This document shows positions 1 to 7,064 of a stretch of 24,417 bases of DNA, piece by piece (the first letter of the stretch is position 1; every line of letters begins with the position of its first letter). The DNA lies in IMG/VR virus record IMGVR_UViG_3300011994_000005, positions 4,225-28,641 of that record; one strand, 5' to 3'. The notes under the pieces were generated by a model. The model searched no databases and was not told the DNA's origin. It saw nothing but the letters and a program-made list of their open reading frames with translations. Origin of the DNA: a virus. The position numbers were made by a program, and so were the translations under genes.

Positions 1-110
1 GATTTAAAGTCAATAGAGCTAGTTTTGGCATAGTTACAGTAAATTACGGGTTTATTCGTCAATGCGGATACGATTTGCAAATTTGCACAGTCTTTAATAC
101 CATATAACAT
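1..110 (-). CDS. Virion structural protein, probably tail tube-like (N-terminal fragment)
   Basis: Only the first 36 codons lie in the window; the gene runs off the left edge. The ATG at 110-108 is preceded by an AAAGGGG ribosome binding site about 10 nt upstream. The peptide starts MLYGIKDCANLQIVS and continues with a KPVIYCNYAKTS stretch. From memory this resembles the N-termini of small tail (tube-like) virion proteins of Firmicutes phages, which fits its place downstream of the head-completion genes. That assignment is a recollection, not a search result. Confidence 0.5.
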   Translation of the reverse strand, partial: MLYGIKDCANLQIVSALTNKPVIYCNYAKTSSIDFK

Positions 111-172
111 TATTATATATCCCCTTTCAAATTTAGAATTATTTTGTATATAATAAAGAGCTTTTCAACTCG

Positions 173-913
173 TTATTCTTGTGGTTGCTTATAGTCGAGT
201 CTTATCAGCTCAGACCAGTGTTTGCCTTGAATCAAATCTGGTTCTCCACTAATTAAATAAATACTAAAACTATCTTCATAGCTACTAATTCCCATAATGG
301 TTTTATAGCAATTGGTTATTCTCCATAATGACCATTTTTTTATTTCTTCAATGGGAATATAATGCTTACCACCAAACTCACAAATATTAAGAACATCTTC
401 TAATTTTAATTCATTTCTTGAAGCGTTTTTAGCTCTGCCTGCTTGCAATTTAGCCCAGATATCTCTTTGGACATCATTTGCAAAAACTTTTTTCTTCTCT
501 ACCTTTGGGCGTTCTCTACCACATATTTTTAATATGATTTCTGCAAATTCATCAAAATTAGTTTTATTTAATCTACCTTTGAATCCTTTAAAATAAATTC
601 CATTTTCATCAAGACTAAGTTTCGATTTACAAAAAAATTCTAACGATATACCCAAATAAGACATAAATTCTTCTGAACTGCATAGTAAATCAAAATTAGT
701 TAATCCTTCTTTTTGTTCATCTGTCATTTCTTCTGAAATACTGTCTAGAGTAATATAATAAGGAAAAAGTAATTTTTCAAATTCTTCCATTCCATATTTT
801 TCTTCTTCTAGTTTATATTTTAATATTTCTTCAAAACTAGGTTGATGAACTATACAAACGTCATAGAATTTTATAGGTTCTTGAATTTTTAGATATAAAT
901 TATATTTATCCAT
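173..913 (-). CDS. Hypothetical phage protein, possible tail assembly factor
   Basis: A soluble 246-aa protein with no signal peptide or membrane segment. The N-terminal half is acidic and contains EILKYKLEEEKYGMEEFEKL. The C-terminal third (about residues 145-215) is basic and helical, with a QRDIWAKLQAGRAKNASRNE stretch and then FGGKHYIPIEEIKKWSLW. The ATG at 913 has a good AGGTG site 5 nt upstream and starts 8 nt after the stop of the preceding gene, so it is co-transcribed with the head-completion genes. Position and the helical C-terminus would suit a tail assembly chaperone or tail-completion protein, but I do not recognise the family with certainty. Confidence 0.65.
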   Translation of the reverse strand: MDKYNLYLKIQEPIKFYDVCIVHQPSFEEILKYKLEEEKYGMEEFEKLLFPYYITLDSISEEMTDEQKEGLTNFDLLCSSEEFMSYLGISLEFFCKSKLSLDENGIYFKGFKGRLNKTNFDEFAEIILKICGRERPKVEKKKVFANDVQRDIWAKLQAGRAKNASRNELKLEDVLNICEFGGKHYIPIEEIKKWSLWRITNCYKTIMGISSYEDSFSIYLISGEPDLIQGKHWSELIRLDYKQPQE

Positions 914-921
914 AATTTCAC

Positions 922-1398
922 CTACTGAAATTCAGTTGATTTATAGCAGATATAAACCCCAGAGTAGTTTTCATTTACAATAAATTCATCCATCTCATAG
1001 AATGGCAATTTACCTAATCCTAAATCCCTAGAAGAATTAAAAACTTCATCTATGTAGCCCAAAAGCATATCATAGCGAATTGAACCATAATCTGTTCTGA
1101 GTAATGAGTTATGTGTGATAATATAAAAGTAAATGCTTCCATTCTTATATGTTATTCCATTAGGTCTATACCCAAACTTCATTGTAATAAATGTATTCGC
1201 TTCTGTCTGTGCCGTAGGCACAAACCTCCAAGGGTATATCTGAGAGTAAATTAAAGTAGATACATCAAAATTATTTGGAAGAGGTACGTCTAGAAAATTG
1301 CTTTCATTATTAACAAGGCACTTTACAATATTGTTATTTGTAATCAACTTCATCATTATATTTGTTTTGTTCTGACCCAGTTCACTAAATCTTGAAAT
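922..1398 (-). CDS. Putative tail terminator / head-tail joining protein (likely ATT start)
   Basis: From the first ATG pair (1356-1351) the protein is 144 aa, but those ATGs have no ribosome binding site. A GAGGTG site at 1411-1406 points, with a 7-nt spacer, at an in-frame ATT at 1398-1396. The reading frame is open between them and adds ISRFSELGQNKTNI, which reads like ordinary protein, so I place the start at the ATT (158 aa). No ATG, GTG or TTG lies in frame near that site. The protein is soluble, with a beta-rich middle (FITMKFGYRPNGITYKNG; SIYFYIITHNSLL) and a conserved-looking DYGSIRYDMLLGYIDEVFN segment. Size and position after the stopper-like gene fit a tail terminator or joining protein; this role is inferred. 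Confidence 0.7.
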   Translation of the reverse strand: MSRFSELGQNKTNIMMKLITNNNIVKCLVNNESNFLDVPLPNNFDVSTLIYSQIYPWRFVPTAQTEANTFITMKFGYRPNGITYKNGSIYFYIITHNSLLRTDYGSIRYDMLLGYIDEVFNSSRDLGLGKLPFYEMDEFIVNENYSGVYICYKSTEFQ

Positions 1399-1412
1399 TT
1401 CTATTCACCTCT

Positions 1413-2645
1413 TTATAATAGTGATTTTATCTGTATTCTCAATTCATTAGAGCATGAATTAATGTCATTACGACTCTTCAATCTAACATATCCATAAACG
1501 CTACTTGAATTAGCTTTCACAACAATTGTTTCACCAAAAGTTCCAGACGTAGAAAGGATAGAAGCTAAGGTTGTTGAAGATATTCCATCATCAGCAAATA
1601 AACTCCAAATAATATTTCTCATATCAGATACACCATTATTAGTAACGATAGCATTATATGTGCCTTGCTGACTAACTTTAATACTACTAGACCCATTAAT
1701 TGCTAATGCATTATTTGGAACTACAGCGATGTTACCATTAACAACAATATTAGTAACGACATTGTGATAAGAAACTCCAATATTAGATACTCCTGTTCCA
1801 ATGCAAGTAATAGTTAGTGTACTATTATCTATGGTAGATACATTAAGATTATCATTAGTGATAGATAGAATAGGAGAAAATTCTTCAATTCCATTTGCAA
1901 AACATTTCAGAATGATAACCGAAGTTTCATTATTGAATAGTAAATTTACAATAGGGCTACTTATTAATTGCATAGTATAGGTGATCTGATGTGAATAATA
2001 ATTAGCAATACCCAAATCTAAATTATCATCAACACTATCAATCAAGTCTTCTTTTACTCGAATATCAATCAATCCATTTACGCTTATAGTGTCAGTGCCC
2101 TCAACTTTGTACGCTCCACCATTAAGTATAAATCTAGTTCCAACAATAATCTTTAAACTATCTGCTGTATTAGGGCATGAAATGATATATTCATCTGATG
2201 CAAGAGAGATAAATTTATCTATGCTTAGACTTATATTTCCTTTTCCAACAAAGCAGGGCACAGTAGATAACACTGAATTAGAATAAAATTTCAAAACATT
2301 ATTTGACTGTGTAACCAAGCAAGAACATGCTAATGTACTTGTTGTCGTTTCTGTACATATCCATACTAGATTATTAAACTCTAAAATATCTCCAATATTT
2401 ATTATTTGTTGAATATCCTTAAATATAACCTTCTGATAAGAATCAGGATTCATTGTCAATGTTTTGCGATTAAAGAAACTACTAACCCTAAAACTCAAAT
2501 CTACTCCATTTAATTTGCCAGTAACTAAAGTAGGAGAATCTTCAAACCCATTGTTTACAATATCTTGTTGCATGTTTTTATAATAATCACTTGAAGTTGC
2601 ACCAATATCATTAATTCTAGCAATATAATCATCTAAATAACTCAT
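1413..2645 (-). CDS. Head-closure (stopper)-like protein with Ig-like C-terminal domain
   Basis: A 410-aa virion protein. The first ~35 residues are helical. Residues ~40-110 form a small beta-rich domain with GDILEFNNLVWICTETT, the look of the beta-barrel of phage head-closure proteins. The rest is Ser/Thr/Asn/Val-rich beta sequence. The segment from about 235 to 305 resembles a bacterial Ig-like (BIG_2 type) domain, and a second, weaker beta-sandwich follows to the end. The ATG overlaps the TGA of the upstream gene (ATGA) behind a GGAGG site, so translation is coupled. Place in the operon (adaptor, then 104-aa protein, then this) supports head-tail closure. The Ig part could decorate the neck. 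Domain calls are from sequence character only. Confidence 0.65.
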   Translation of the reverse strand: MSYLDDYIARINDIGATSSDYYKNMQQDIVNNGFEDSPTLVTGKLNGVDLSFRVSSFFNRKTLTMNPDSYQKVIFKDIQQIINIGDILEFNNLVWICTETTTSTLACSCLVTQSNNVLKFYSNSVLSTVPCFVGKGNISLSIDKFISLASDEYIISCPNTADSLKIIVGTRFILNGGAYKVEGTDTISVNGLIDIRVKEDLIDSVDDNLDLGIANYYSHQITYTMQLISSPIVNLLFNNETSVIILKCFANGIEEFSPILSITNDNLNVSTIDNSTLTITCIGTGVSNIGVSYHNVVTNIVVNGNIAVVPNNALAINGSSSIKVSQQGTYNAIVTNNGVSDMRNIIWSLFADDGISSTTLASILSTSGTFGETIVVKANSSSVYGYVRLKSRNDINSCSNELRIQIKSLL

Positions 2646-2956
2646 GATTTGGTTTCCTCCAAGTCTTTTATTATTTTTTCACACAAACCAATACATTTGA
2701 AAACAGTTGGTTTTAATAATTTCATGTCTTTCAACAAAGATAATCCTTCAATACAAAAAAGCAATTGTAAAAAATGCTGATTATGTACAATAAACGATTT
2801 GCCACCTTGCAATTCAATCTGAAGAGATTGTATATATATTTTTAAGGTAGGACAACCATCCTCATGCAATGGAAGAATTTTAAATATCTTCCCAATTTGC
2901 TCTTTAAAATATTGTTGTAAATCAACATTACTAAAATATGATTCATAATCATTCAT
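2642..2956 (-). CDS. Hypothetical protein in head-tail completion cluster
   Basis: A 104-aa soluble protein, mostly helical (NDYESYFSNVDLQQYFKEQI; LKDMKLLKPTVFKCIGLCEK). The start is 5 nt after the stop of the adaptor-like gene, and its own stop overlaps the next start, so it sits inside a translationally coupled set. I do not recognise the family. Its position between the adaptor and the stopper-like gene suggests a small assembly factor or minor neck protein, but nothing in the sequence shows this directly. Confidence 0.7.
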   Translation of the reverse strand: MNDYESYFSNVDLQQYFKEQIGKIFKILPLHEDGCPTLKIYIQSLQIELQGGKSFIVHNQHFLQLLFCIEGLSLLKDMKLLKPTVFKCIGLCEKIIKDLEETKS

Positions 2957-2960
2957 ATAA

Positions 2961-3398
2961 TCATCCCAATCCTTTAATATTGGTTGGGGTATAAGAATAA
3001 TTAGTAATCAAATTATCTGCTATTTGAATCATTTGGTCTAATCTATCACTTTTTTCTTTCATCAAATTAGCACTTGAATATTGCTTAAAATCTGAATCAG
3101 ACAAAGAGTTTTGCATTGCTAACACATCATTAATCATAGGCTCAAACCATTCAATCAACATCTTAATAGCAATAATTTCTTGTGCTTTTGGTGTAAGTGT
3201 CTGATTATACTGTTGAGAAATTAAATCAATATCAATTAGATCAACTTCACATTCATCAAATTTAGTTGTTGCACTTTCTAACCAACCATATAATCTGTCA
3301 TCTGCCATTGTTGGCACAGTTACAATAAGATTAGCAAGTTTAAGGTCTGTAATCTTTCTTAAAAATCTTGAGTAAATAGAGGAGAAGGGGGTACTCAT
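2961..3398 (-). CDS. Head-tail connector (adaptor) protein
   Basis: A 145-aa, almost wholly helical protein. It opens MSTPFSSIYSRFLRKITDLKL and continues with an LYGWLESATTKFDECEVDL segment and a long central helix (AQEIIAIKMLIEWFEPMIND), ending near YSYTPTNIKGLG. This helical-bundle pattern, the size and the location two genes after the major capsid gene fit the adaptor proteins that dock under the portal (HK97 gp6 / SPP1 gp15 type). The ATG has a strong AAGGAGGG site about 8 nt upstream. The family call is by pattern and synteny. Confidence 0.7.
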   Translation of the reverse strand: MSTPFSSIYSRFLRKITDLKLANLIVTVPTMADDRLYGWLESATTKFDECEVDLIDIDLISQQYNQTLTPKAQEIIAIKMLIEWFEPMINDVLAMQNSLSDSDFKQYSSANLMKEKSDRLDQMIQIADNLITNYSYTPTNIKGLG

Positions 3399-3410
3399 AA
3401 TTTTCCCTCC

Positions 3411-3956
3411 TTAATAAGTGTTTGAAGAATCAAATTTTACGCCAAGAAGATTTTCAAGAAACCTTTGCTTAGTTATAGAGTCGAATTCTCCATTTTCAAT
3501 TTTTATTTTTGCCATTTCAGCAAGTAAATCTTTAGTTCCCTTTGGTTGTTTAGAAACTATTTCTTGCATTTTAGATTCAGATGATTTGAAGAATACATCA
3601 ATATTATCAGGTTTAATTAAATATTTATATAACTCAGTTAACCTCAAATGATTTACGACATCCTCATCATCAATTACCAGCCATCCCTCTAGAAGAAGTT
3701 TGGATTGATTAGATTTCATTGTTACTAAGTCTGAAACTTGCATTACATCCCTAGCACCGTATCCACCCTCAATCATCCATTCCCCAGTTGTCCTAGAATT
3801 TACGAATGATAATATATGTGTAGTGTTATTTACTACATCAACATAATCATCTTTATCCACTTTTTTAGGAACAACTTTCTTAATGGGAGGTTCAGAGACT
3901 TTTACTTCTTTAACAATAATGTCTTCTTTGGGCATTACTTTTTTTGCTCTTGGCAT
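3411..3956 (-). CDS. Phage head-module protein of unknown function (after capsid gene)
   Basis: A 181-aa protein. The first ~35 residues are Lys/Pro/Val-rich and probably disordered (IKKVVPKKVDK). Residues ~38-115 form a compact domain with VNNTTHILSFVNSRTTGEW, then GYGARDVMQVSDLVTMKS, then LLLEGWLVIDDEDVV. The C-terminus is helical. Similar proteins follow the capsid gene in other Firmicutes phages (memory only), but I know no proven function. The start is well supported by AAAAGGAGAG upstream of the ATG. The gene is separated from the capsid gene by a perfect 17-bp hairpin that may lower its transcription relative to capsid. Confidence 0.7.
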   Translation of the reverse strand: MPRAKKVMPKEDIIVKEVKVSEPPIKKVVPKKVDKDDYVDVVNNTTHILSFVNSRTTGEWMIEGGYGARDVMQVSDLVTMKSNQSKLLLEGWLVIDDEDVVNHLRLTELYKYLIKPDNIDVFFKSSESKMQEIVSKQPKGTKDLLAEMAKIKIENGEFDSITKQRFLENLLGVKFDSSNTY

Positions 3957-3981
3957 AATTGTGCTCTCCTTTTATTCAAGT

Positions 3982-4025
3982 TAATATATTATGAGGGTTA
4001 CTATTTTCACCCTCATAATATATTA
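3982..4025 (-). terminator. Perfect 17-bp hairpin just downstream of the capsid gene
   Basis: Positions 3982-3998 and 4009-4025 are exact inverted complements (17 bp) around a 10-nt loop, beginning 9 nt after the capsid stop codon. The loop-proximal part is GC-rich (GAGGGT/ACCCTC). On the minus-strand transcript no run of U follows, so it is not a textbook intrinsic terminator. It may act as a partial terminator or as a 3' stabiliser of capsid mRNA. Confidence 0.7.
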
Positions 4026-4033
4026 TATTTATA

Positions 4034-5035
4034 TTAAGACAATTTCATGAAGCCGTATTTTGATGCACTAAGGATCGCAATCCCATATTGCTTACCAAAA
4101 CCTTTTTCAATTGACATATCAGCATTTTGGTCAAAAGCGTTATCTGTCATAATAGCTTCTCCCTCAAATACCAATTTGACGATTTTCTCAGAATTTTGTG
4201 GAACAATAAGGATAAAGGAATCGTCAATGACGAAATTATCAGTACCAGGAACATGAGCGTTTGTGAGTTCTACTAATGGTGTTCCTTGAAGATTACCCAA
4301 GTAACCTTGTGAATTTACTACTCCCAACATTTCTTGGTTCATAAGACCAGGATATGCAGTAAAACCAGCAGTTGGAGTTACTTTTGCTAATGCTAATTTG
4401 GTTCCGAAGCATACCACATCTGGGGTATTAGCAGCAGCTTGAACATGCGCTACCATCGTGTTGAATGCAGTAAGAGAGAACGTTCCAGTTACTCCGTATG
4501 TAGCACTCAATGTACTGTAAGAACTATAAATACCAGCATAAATATCACTCTTGATTTGTAATGCAAACGAAGTAGCAATACGATTTACCATAAGAGGCCA
4601 GTCGATTCTGCCACTGGCAAAACGAATGAATTCCTCATAGATTTTCACGAATCTCATTTTCGTAGGAACAGTCAACGAACCTCTGTCTAAACGTTGTGCT
4701 CTGATGTTCGTAGTACCATTAGCAATTGTAGCAACATTAAACAAGCTAATATCCGATACTTCAAAAACTGCCTGATCTCCCCACGACATATTGCGTGTTT
4801 CGACAAATTGGTCAAATTGTCCTTCTAAAGTACGTGGAATAATTTGGTCAATTGTTTCAGTAATAAGATTAAATACTGCATAACGAGTTACAGGGTTTTG
4901 CATTGATTTATAATCTACTTTACCGCCACACATTTCAACGATAGATTTTCTGAGTGCTCCATTTGCGTCCTCCGCAGAAAACTTGTCTGTTTTACCATAA
5001 TAAATATCTAAACCTAATTGAACTAGTTCATTCAT
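4034..5035 (-). CDS. Major capsid protein (HK97-like)
   Basis: A 333-aa protein that forms the head shell. It lies directly after protease/scaffold and the small head protein, the standard position. It starts MNELVQLGLDIYYG. The segment TIDQIIPRTLEGQFDQFVET, then SWGDQAVFEVSD and GSLTVPTKMRFVKIYEEFIR, have the look of the N-arm/E-loop and spine-helix region of HK97-fold capsid proteins. The C-terminal part contains NFVIDDSFILIVPQ and KLVFEGEAIMTDN. There is no long cleavable delta domain at its own N-terminus; scaffolding is supplied by the protease-scaffold gene two genes upstream. The ATG is preceded by AAGAGGAA. The fold call is by pattern and synteny. Confidence 0.85.
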   Translation of the reverse strand: MNELVQLGLDIYYGKTDKFSAEDANGALRKSIVEMCGGKVDYKSMQNPVTRYAVFNLITETIDQIIPRTLEGQFDQFVETRNMSWGDQAVFEVSDISLFNVATIANGTTNIRAQRLDRGSLTVPTKMRFVKIYEEFIRFASGRIDWPLMVNRIATSFALQIKSDIYAGIYSSYSTLSATYGVTGTFSLTAFNTMVAHVQAAANTPDVVCFGTKLALAKVTPTAGFTAYPGLMNQEMLGVVNSQGYLGNLQGTPLVELTNAHVPGTDNFVIDDSFILIVPQNSEKIVKLVFEGEAIMTDNAFDQNADMSIEKGFGKQYGIAILSASKYGFMKLS

Positions 5036-5073
5036 CGTTAATTCCTCTTTTCTTTTAATTTATTTATTAGTTA

Positions 5074-5565
5074 TTATGCTTTTAATACTTGAATAGTTGT
5101 GCAAGCTACTTTGTTAAAACCAGTGGTTCCTTTTTCAATTACTTGACCAATGAAACGTGTAACAGGAAGAGTAGTAGAGAAAGTGAGTTTATAAGATGCA
5201 TTTGCTACTCCAATCCATTGATTAAGAACAGTAGTGCCTGTGATATTGGCATCAGCTACCGTGAAAATATCTCCTGCGACTAAATGATAAGCACGTGCTG
5301 GTAATCCAGATACATTGTAAAAATCTTGCAAAGTTGTTCCAGGGAGATAGTTGATTTCAGGACTAGAAACTAATACGATTTCATCAGTTCCAAGAGTTGC
5401 TGTTGCAGGTGCAACAAGATTCTTTAATTCTCTTTCACCAGTAACGACACCAGCGAGAACCCCGATTGAACCATTATCCAAATCTACAGTAGCTACTACG
5501 GATTCGATATTACCATCATATTTGGCTTGAATTTTTTCTAATTGACAAATTGCATGTACAGCCAT
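5074..5565 (-). CDS. Small head protein, probable capsid decoration or head fibre base
   Basis: A 163-aa, beta-rich, Gly/Ala/Thr/Val-rich protein with little charge. It has ESVVATVDLDNGSIGVLAGV near the N-terminus and ends in FIGQVIEKGTTGFN. It lies between scaffold and capsid genes, where decoration or stabilising proteins are normally encoded. No catalytic motif, membrane segment or signal peptide is visible. The start has an AGTAGGT site about 8 nt upstream. A decoration role is inferred from location and composition; a head fibre or minor capsid protein is an alternative. Confidence 0.65.
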   Translation of the reverse strand: MAVHAICQLEKIQAKYDGNIESVVATVDLDNGSIGVLAGVVTGERELKNLVAPATATLGTDEIVLVSSPEINYLPGTTLQDFYNVSGLPARAYHLVAGDIFTVADANITGTTVLNQWIGVANASYKLTFSTTLPVTRFIGQVIEKGTTGFNKVACTTIQVLKA

Positions 5566-5590
5566 TTTTAATTACCTACTTTCTTAAATT

Positions 5591-6160
5591 TTATTTTTGT
5601 TTACTATATTTCTTTATAATACCAGCATAAGATTTTGAACTAACTTCATCCTCATGCGTAATACCCATATCAAGGGACATTTTAATTACATCTGAACTTC
5701 CATCTTCATTTTTTATTAATGAAAATTTAGAAGCTAGTTTCATTCCAACTAAAGCATATAAATCCTTTTCAACAGACGCTAGATCCATTTCAAAAGCCTT
5801 TACTTTTAATTCACTGACTTCTTCCTCAGTTAAAACTGCAAATTCTTTCTTCGCAAAAAGAGCATTAACTTCAATTTCTTTAGCCGTATATTCATCAGTA
5901 GCAATCTTTTCAGACTTATATTGACGCAGTTCTACAGCTTCAGATTCTAATTCTGAATATTTAATTTGTAAGTCCGTATTATCAGATTCAAGTGCAGAAA
6001 TTTTATCCATATATATTTTTACTTCTGCTTCAAAATCCCTTTTTTCTTCAGAATCAATTATAATTTCAACTTCTTCAGTCTTTTCAAATTCCTCAACGAC
6101 TGGTTCTGTTGAAACTACTTCATCTAAAATTACTTCCTCGATTACAATATCTTCATTCAT
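5591..6160 (-). CDS. Scaffold protein from an internal in-frame start
   Basis: Within the protease-scaffold frame, AAGGAGG at 6174-6168 lies exactly 7 nt upstream of an in-frame ATG at 6160-6158 (residue 222 of the long form). Translation from here would give a 189-aa acidic, coiled-coil protein without the protease domain. The junction falls exactly where the protease domain has ended and the acidic region begins. Nested scaffold genes of this kind are established in other phages (lambda C/Nu3). Production of the short form here is inferred from the strength and spacing of the site. Confidence 0.65.
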   Translation of the reverse strand: MNEDIVIEEVILDEVVSTEPVVEEFEKTEEVEIIIDSEEKRDFEAEVKIYMDKISALESDNTDLQIKYSELESEAVELRQYKSEKIATDEYTAKEIEVNALFAKKEFAVLTEEEVSELKVKAFEMDLASVEKDLYALVGMKLASKFSLIKNEDGSSDVIKMSLDMGITHEDEVSSKSYAGIIKKYSKQK

Positions 6161-6823
6161 GCCTAAACCTCCTTCTTCAATATTTTCTATATCAACTTCG
6201 TTAGAAGTGTGATTAGTATTATTTTTGTCTAGTGAAAAATTTAGTTCAGTCATCATTTCTGTAAAATCCTGCATGAACTTTTCCTTATCTAGACTAAAAT
6301 GTTCAATATCAGCAGAGGCGAAACATGGTTCAACATCTGAACCAAGAATACAAAGTGCAGAAAAATGACCATCATTAATTTCGTAATAATTTTTTTCTGT
6401 ATTAAATTGACCATCTGTTATTGATAATTCCATTGACTGATTTGCACCATCATCAAGAATTTTCTCGATTTCAGGATATCTGCCCAACCATAGGTATGCA
6501 GTTGTAGTAAGGTATTCATGCTCAGTAATACCATCTTTTTCACGAATTGTTTCCCATGTAACTTCTGCATCAGAGGGGATAACTCCATATGGCTTTGTAG
6601 TGTCTGTGAATTTCACACCATCATCGGATAATTCAACTTTACCACCATGCGTACCAAAATCATCAGACTTCCATTCACCCACCACAGGAATATTTTTCAA
6701 GGAATAAAGCATTTTGTCAACAGTTTCACGACTTATAAAGCTTCCATTTCTATTCTCTCCACAGTACATTACATGAATTTCTAACTTTTGCAAATTCTGG
6801 GTTAATTTTTTCAAAACTATCAT
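5591..6823 (-). CDS. Prohead protease fused to scaffold protein
   Basis: A 410-aa open frame from the ATG at 6823. Residues ~15-180 look like the prohead maturation protease of Firmicutes phages: HVMYCGENRN near the start, FGTHGGKVEL (H59 a candidate catalytic His), YLWLGRYPEIEK, NQSMELS (S130 a candidate nucleophile), and FSALCILGSDVEPCF. Residues ~222-400 are strongly acidic with a coiled-coil segment at ~262-310, typical of a scaffold. The ATG at 6823 has a poor ribosome binding site. A perfect AAGGAGG at 6865-6859 serves a TTG at 6851 in another frame, so the true N-terminus is probably encoded upstream and joined by a +1 shift (see the separate entry). An internal ATG at residue 222 also has a perfect site. 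Confidence 0.8.
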   Translation of the reverse strand: MIVLKKLTQNLQKLEIHVMYCGENRNGSFISRETVDKMLYSLKNIPVVGEWKSDDFGTHGGKVELSDDGVKFTDTTKPYGVIPSDAEVTWETIREKDGITEHEYLTTTAYLWLGRYPEIEKILDDGANQSMELSITDGQFNTEKNYYEINDGHFSALCILGSDVEPCFASADIEHFSLDKEKFMQDFTEMMTELNFSLDKNNTNHTSNEVDIENIEEGGLGMNEDIVIEEVILDEVVSTEPVVEEFEKTEEVEIIIDSEEKRDFEAEVKIYMDKISALESDNTDLQIKYSELESEAVELRQYKSEKIATDEYTAKEIEVNALFAKKEFAVLTEEEVSELKVKAFEMDLASVEKDLYALVGMKLASKFSLIKNEDGSSDVIKMSLDMGITHEDEVSSKSYAGIIKKYSKQK

Positions 6824-6851
6824 ATGTAGATTGAAACCCTATTCTCTTCAA
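6750..6851 (-). other. Likely true N-terminus of the protease, out of frame with its body
   Basis: A TTG at 6851-6849 sits 7 nt behind a perfect AAGGAGG and opens a 33-codon frame, L-KRIGFQSTYDSFEKINPEFAKVR and onward, ending at TAG 6752-6750. The part up to about position 6780 reads like the N-terminus I remember for such proteases (a SFEKIN.EF-type segment before the v.V.Y.G.NRN motif). Dropping one base near 6776-6782 would fuse it to IHVMYCGENRN in the main frame. It could be a natural or programmed +1 shift, a recent indel, or a sequence error in a short A-run. Confidence 0.6.
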
Positions 6852-6863
6852 ATTCTCACCTCC

Positions 6864-7052
6864 TTAAAAGTACAAACGATTAGAATATGTAATGTTTGTA
6901 TTATTAAAACTAACATATTTATTTATATCAATTGAATTTTCAAAGACCCAAACTATCGTGTTATTAGATTCATAGGTTTGGATTACTTTAAAATTCTTAG
7001 ATAATAAATCATCCTTTAACTGTTCACTAGAACAATATATGAATTTCTTCAT
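6864..7052 (-). CDS. Small hypothetical protein between portal and protease
   Basis: A 62-aa protein starting MKKFIYCSSEQLKDDLLSKN, with a central hydrophobic strand (NNTIVWVFENS) and an aromatic C-terminus ending NRLYF. No Cys cluster, signal peptide or membrane helix is present. The ATG at 7052 has AAGAAGGTG about 7 nt upstream and follows the portal stop by 12 nt. Its stop codon overlaps the ribosome binding site of the next gene, indicating tight coupling. I do not recognise a family. The beta-strand/helix pattern and the place in the operon suggest a small accessory head gene. Confidence 0.65.
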   Translation of the reverse strand: MKKFIYCSSEQLKDDLLSKNFKVIQTYESNNTIVWVFENSIDINKYVSFNNTNITYSNRLYF

Positions 7053-7064
7053 TATTACACCTTC

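Noticed and set aside
2089-2286. Plus-strand open frames inside the structural genes (also at 3418, 4047, 5089, 9138, 9834, 17310, 18117 and 22257)
   Set aside because: They lie antisense to well-supported genes, lack ribosome binding sites and have unlikely composition; they are shadows of the minus-strand genes.
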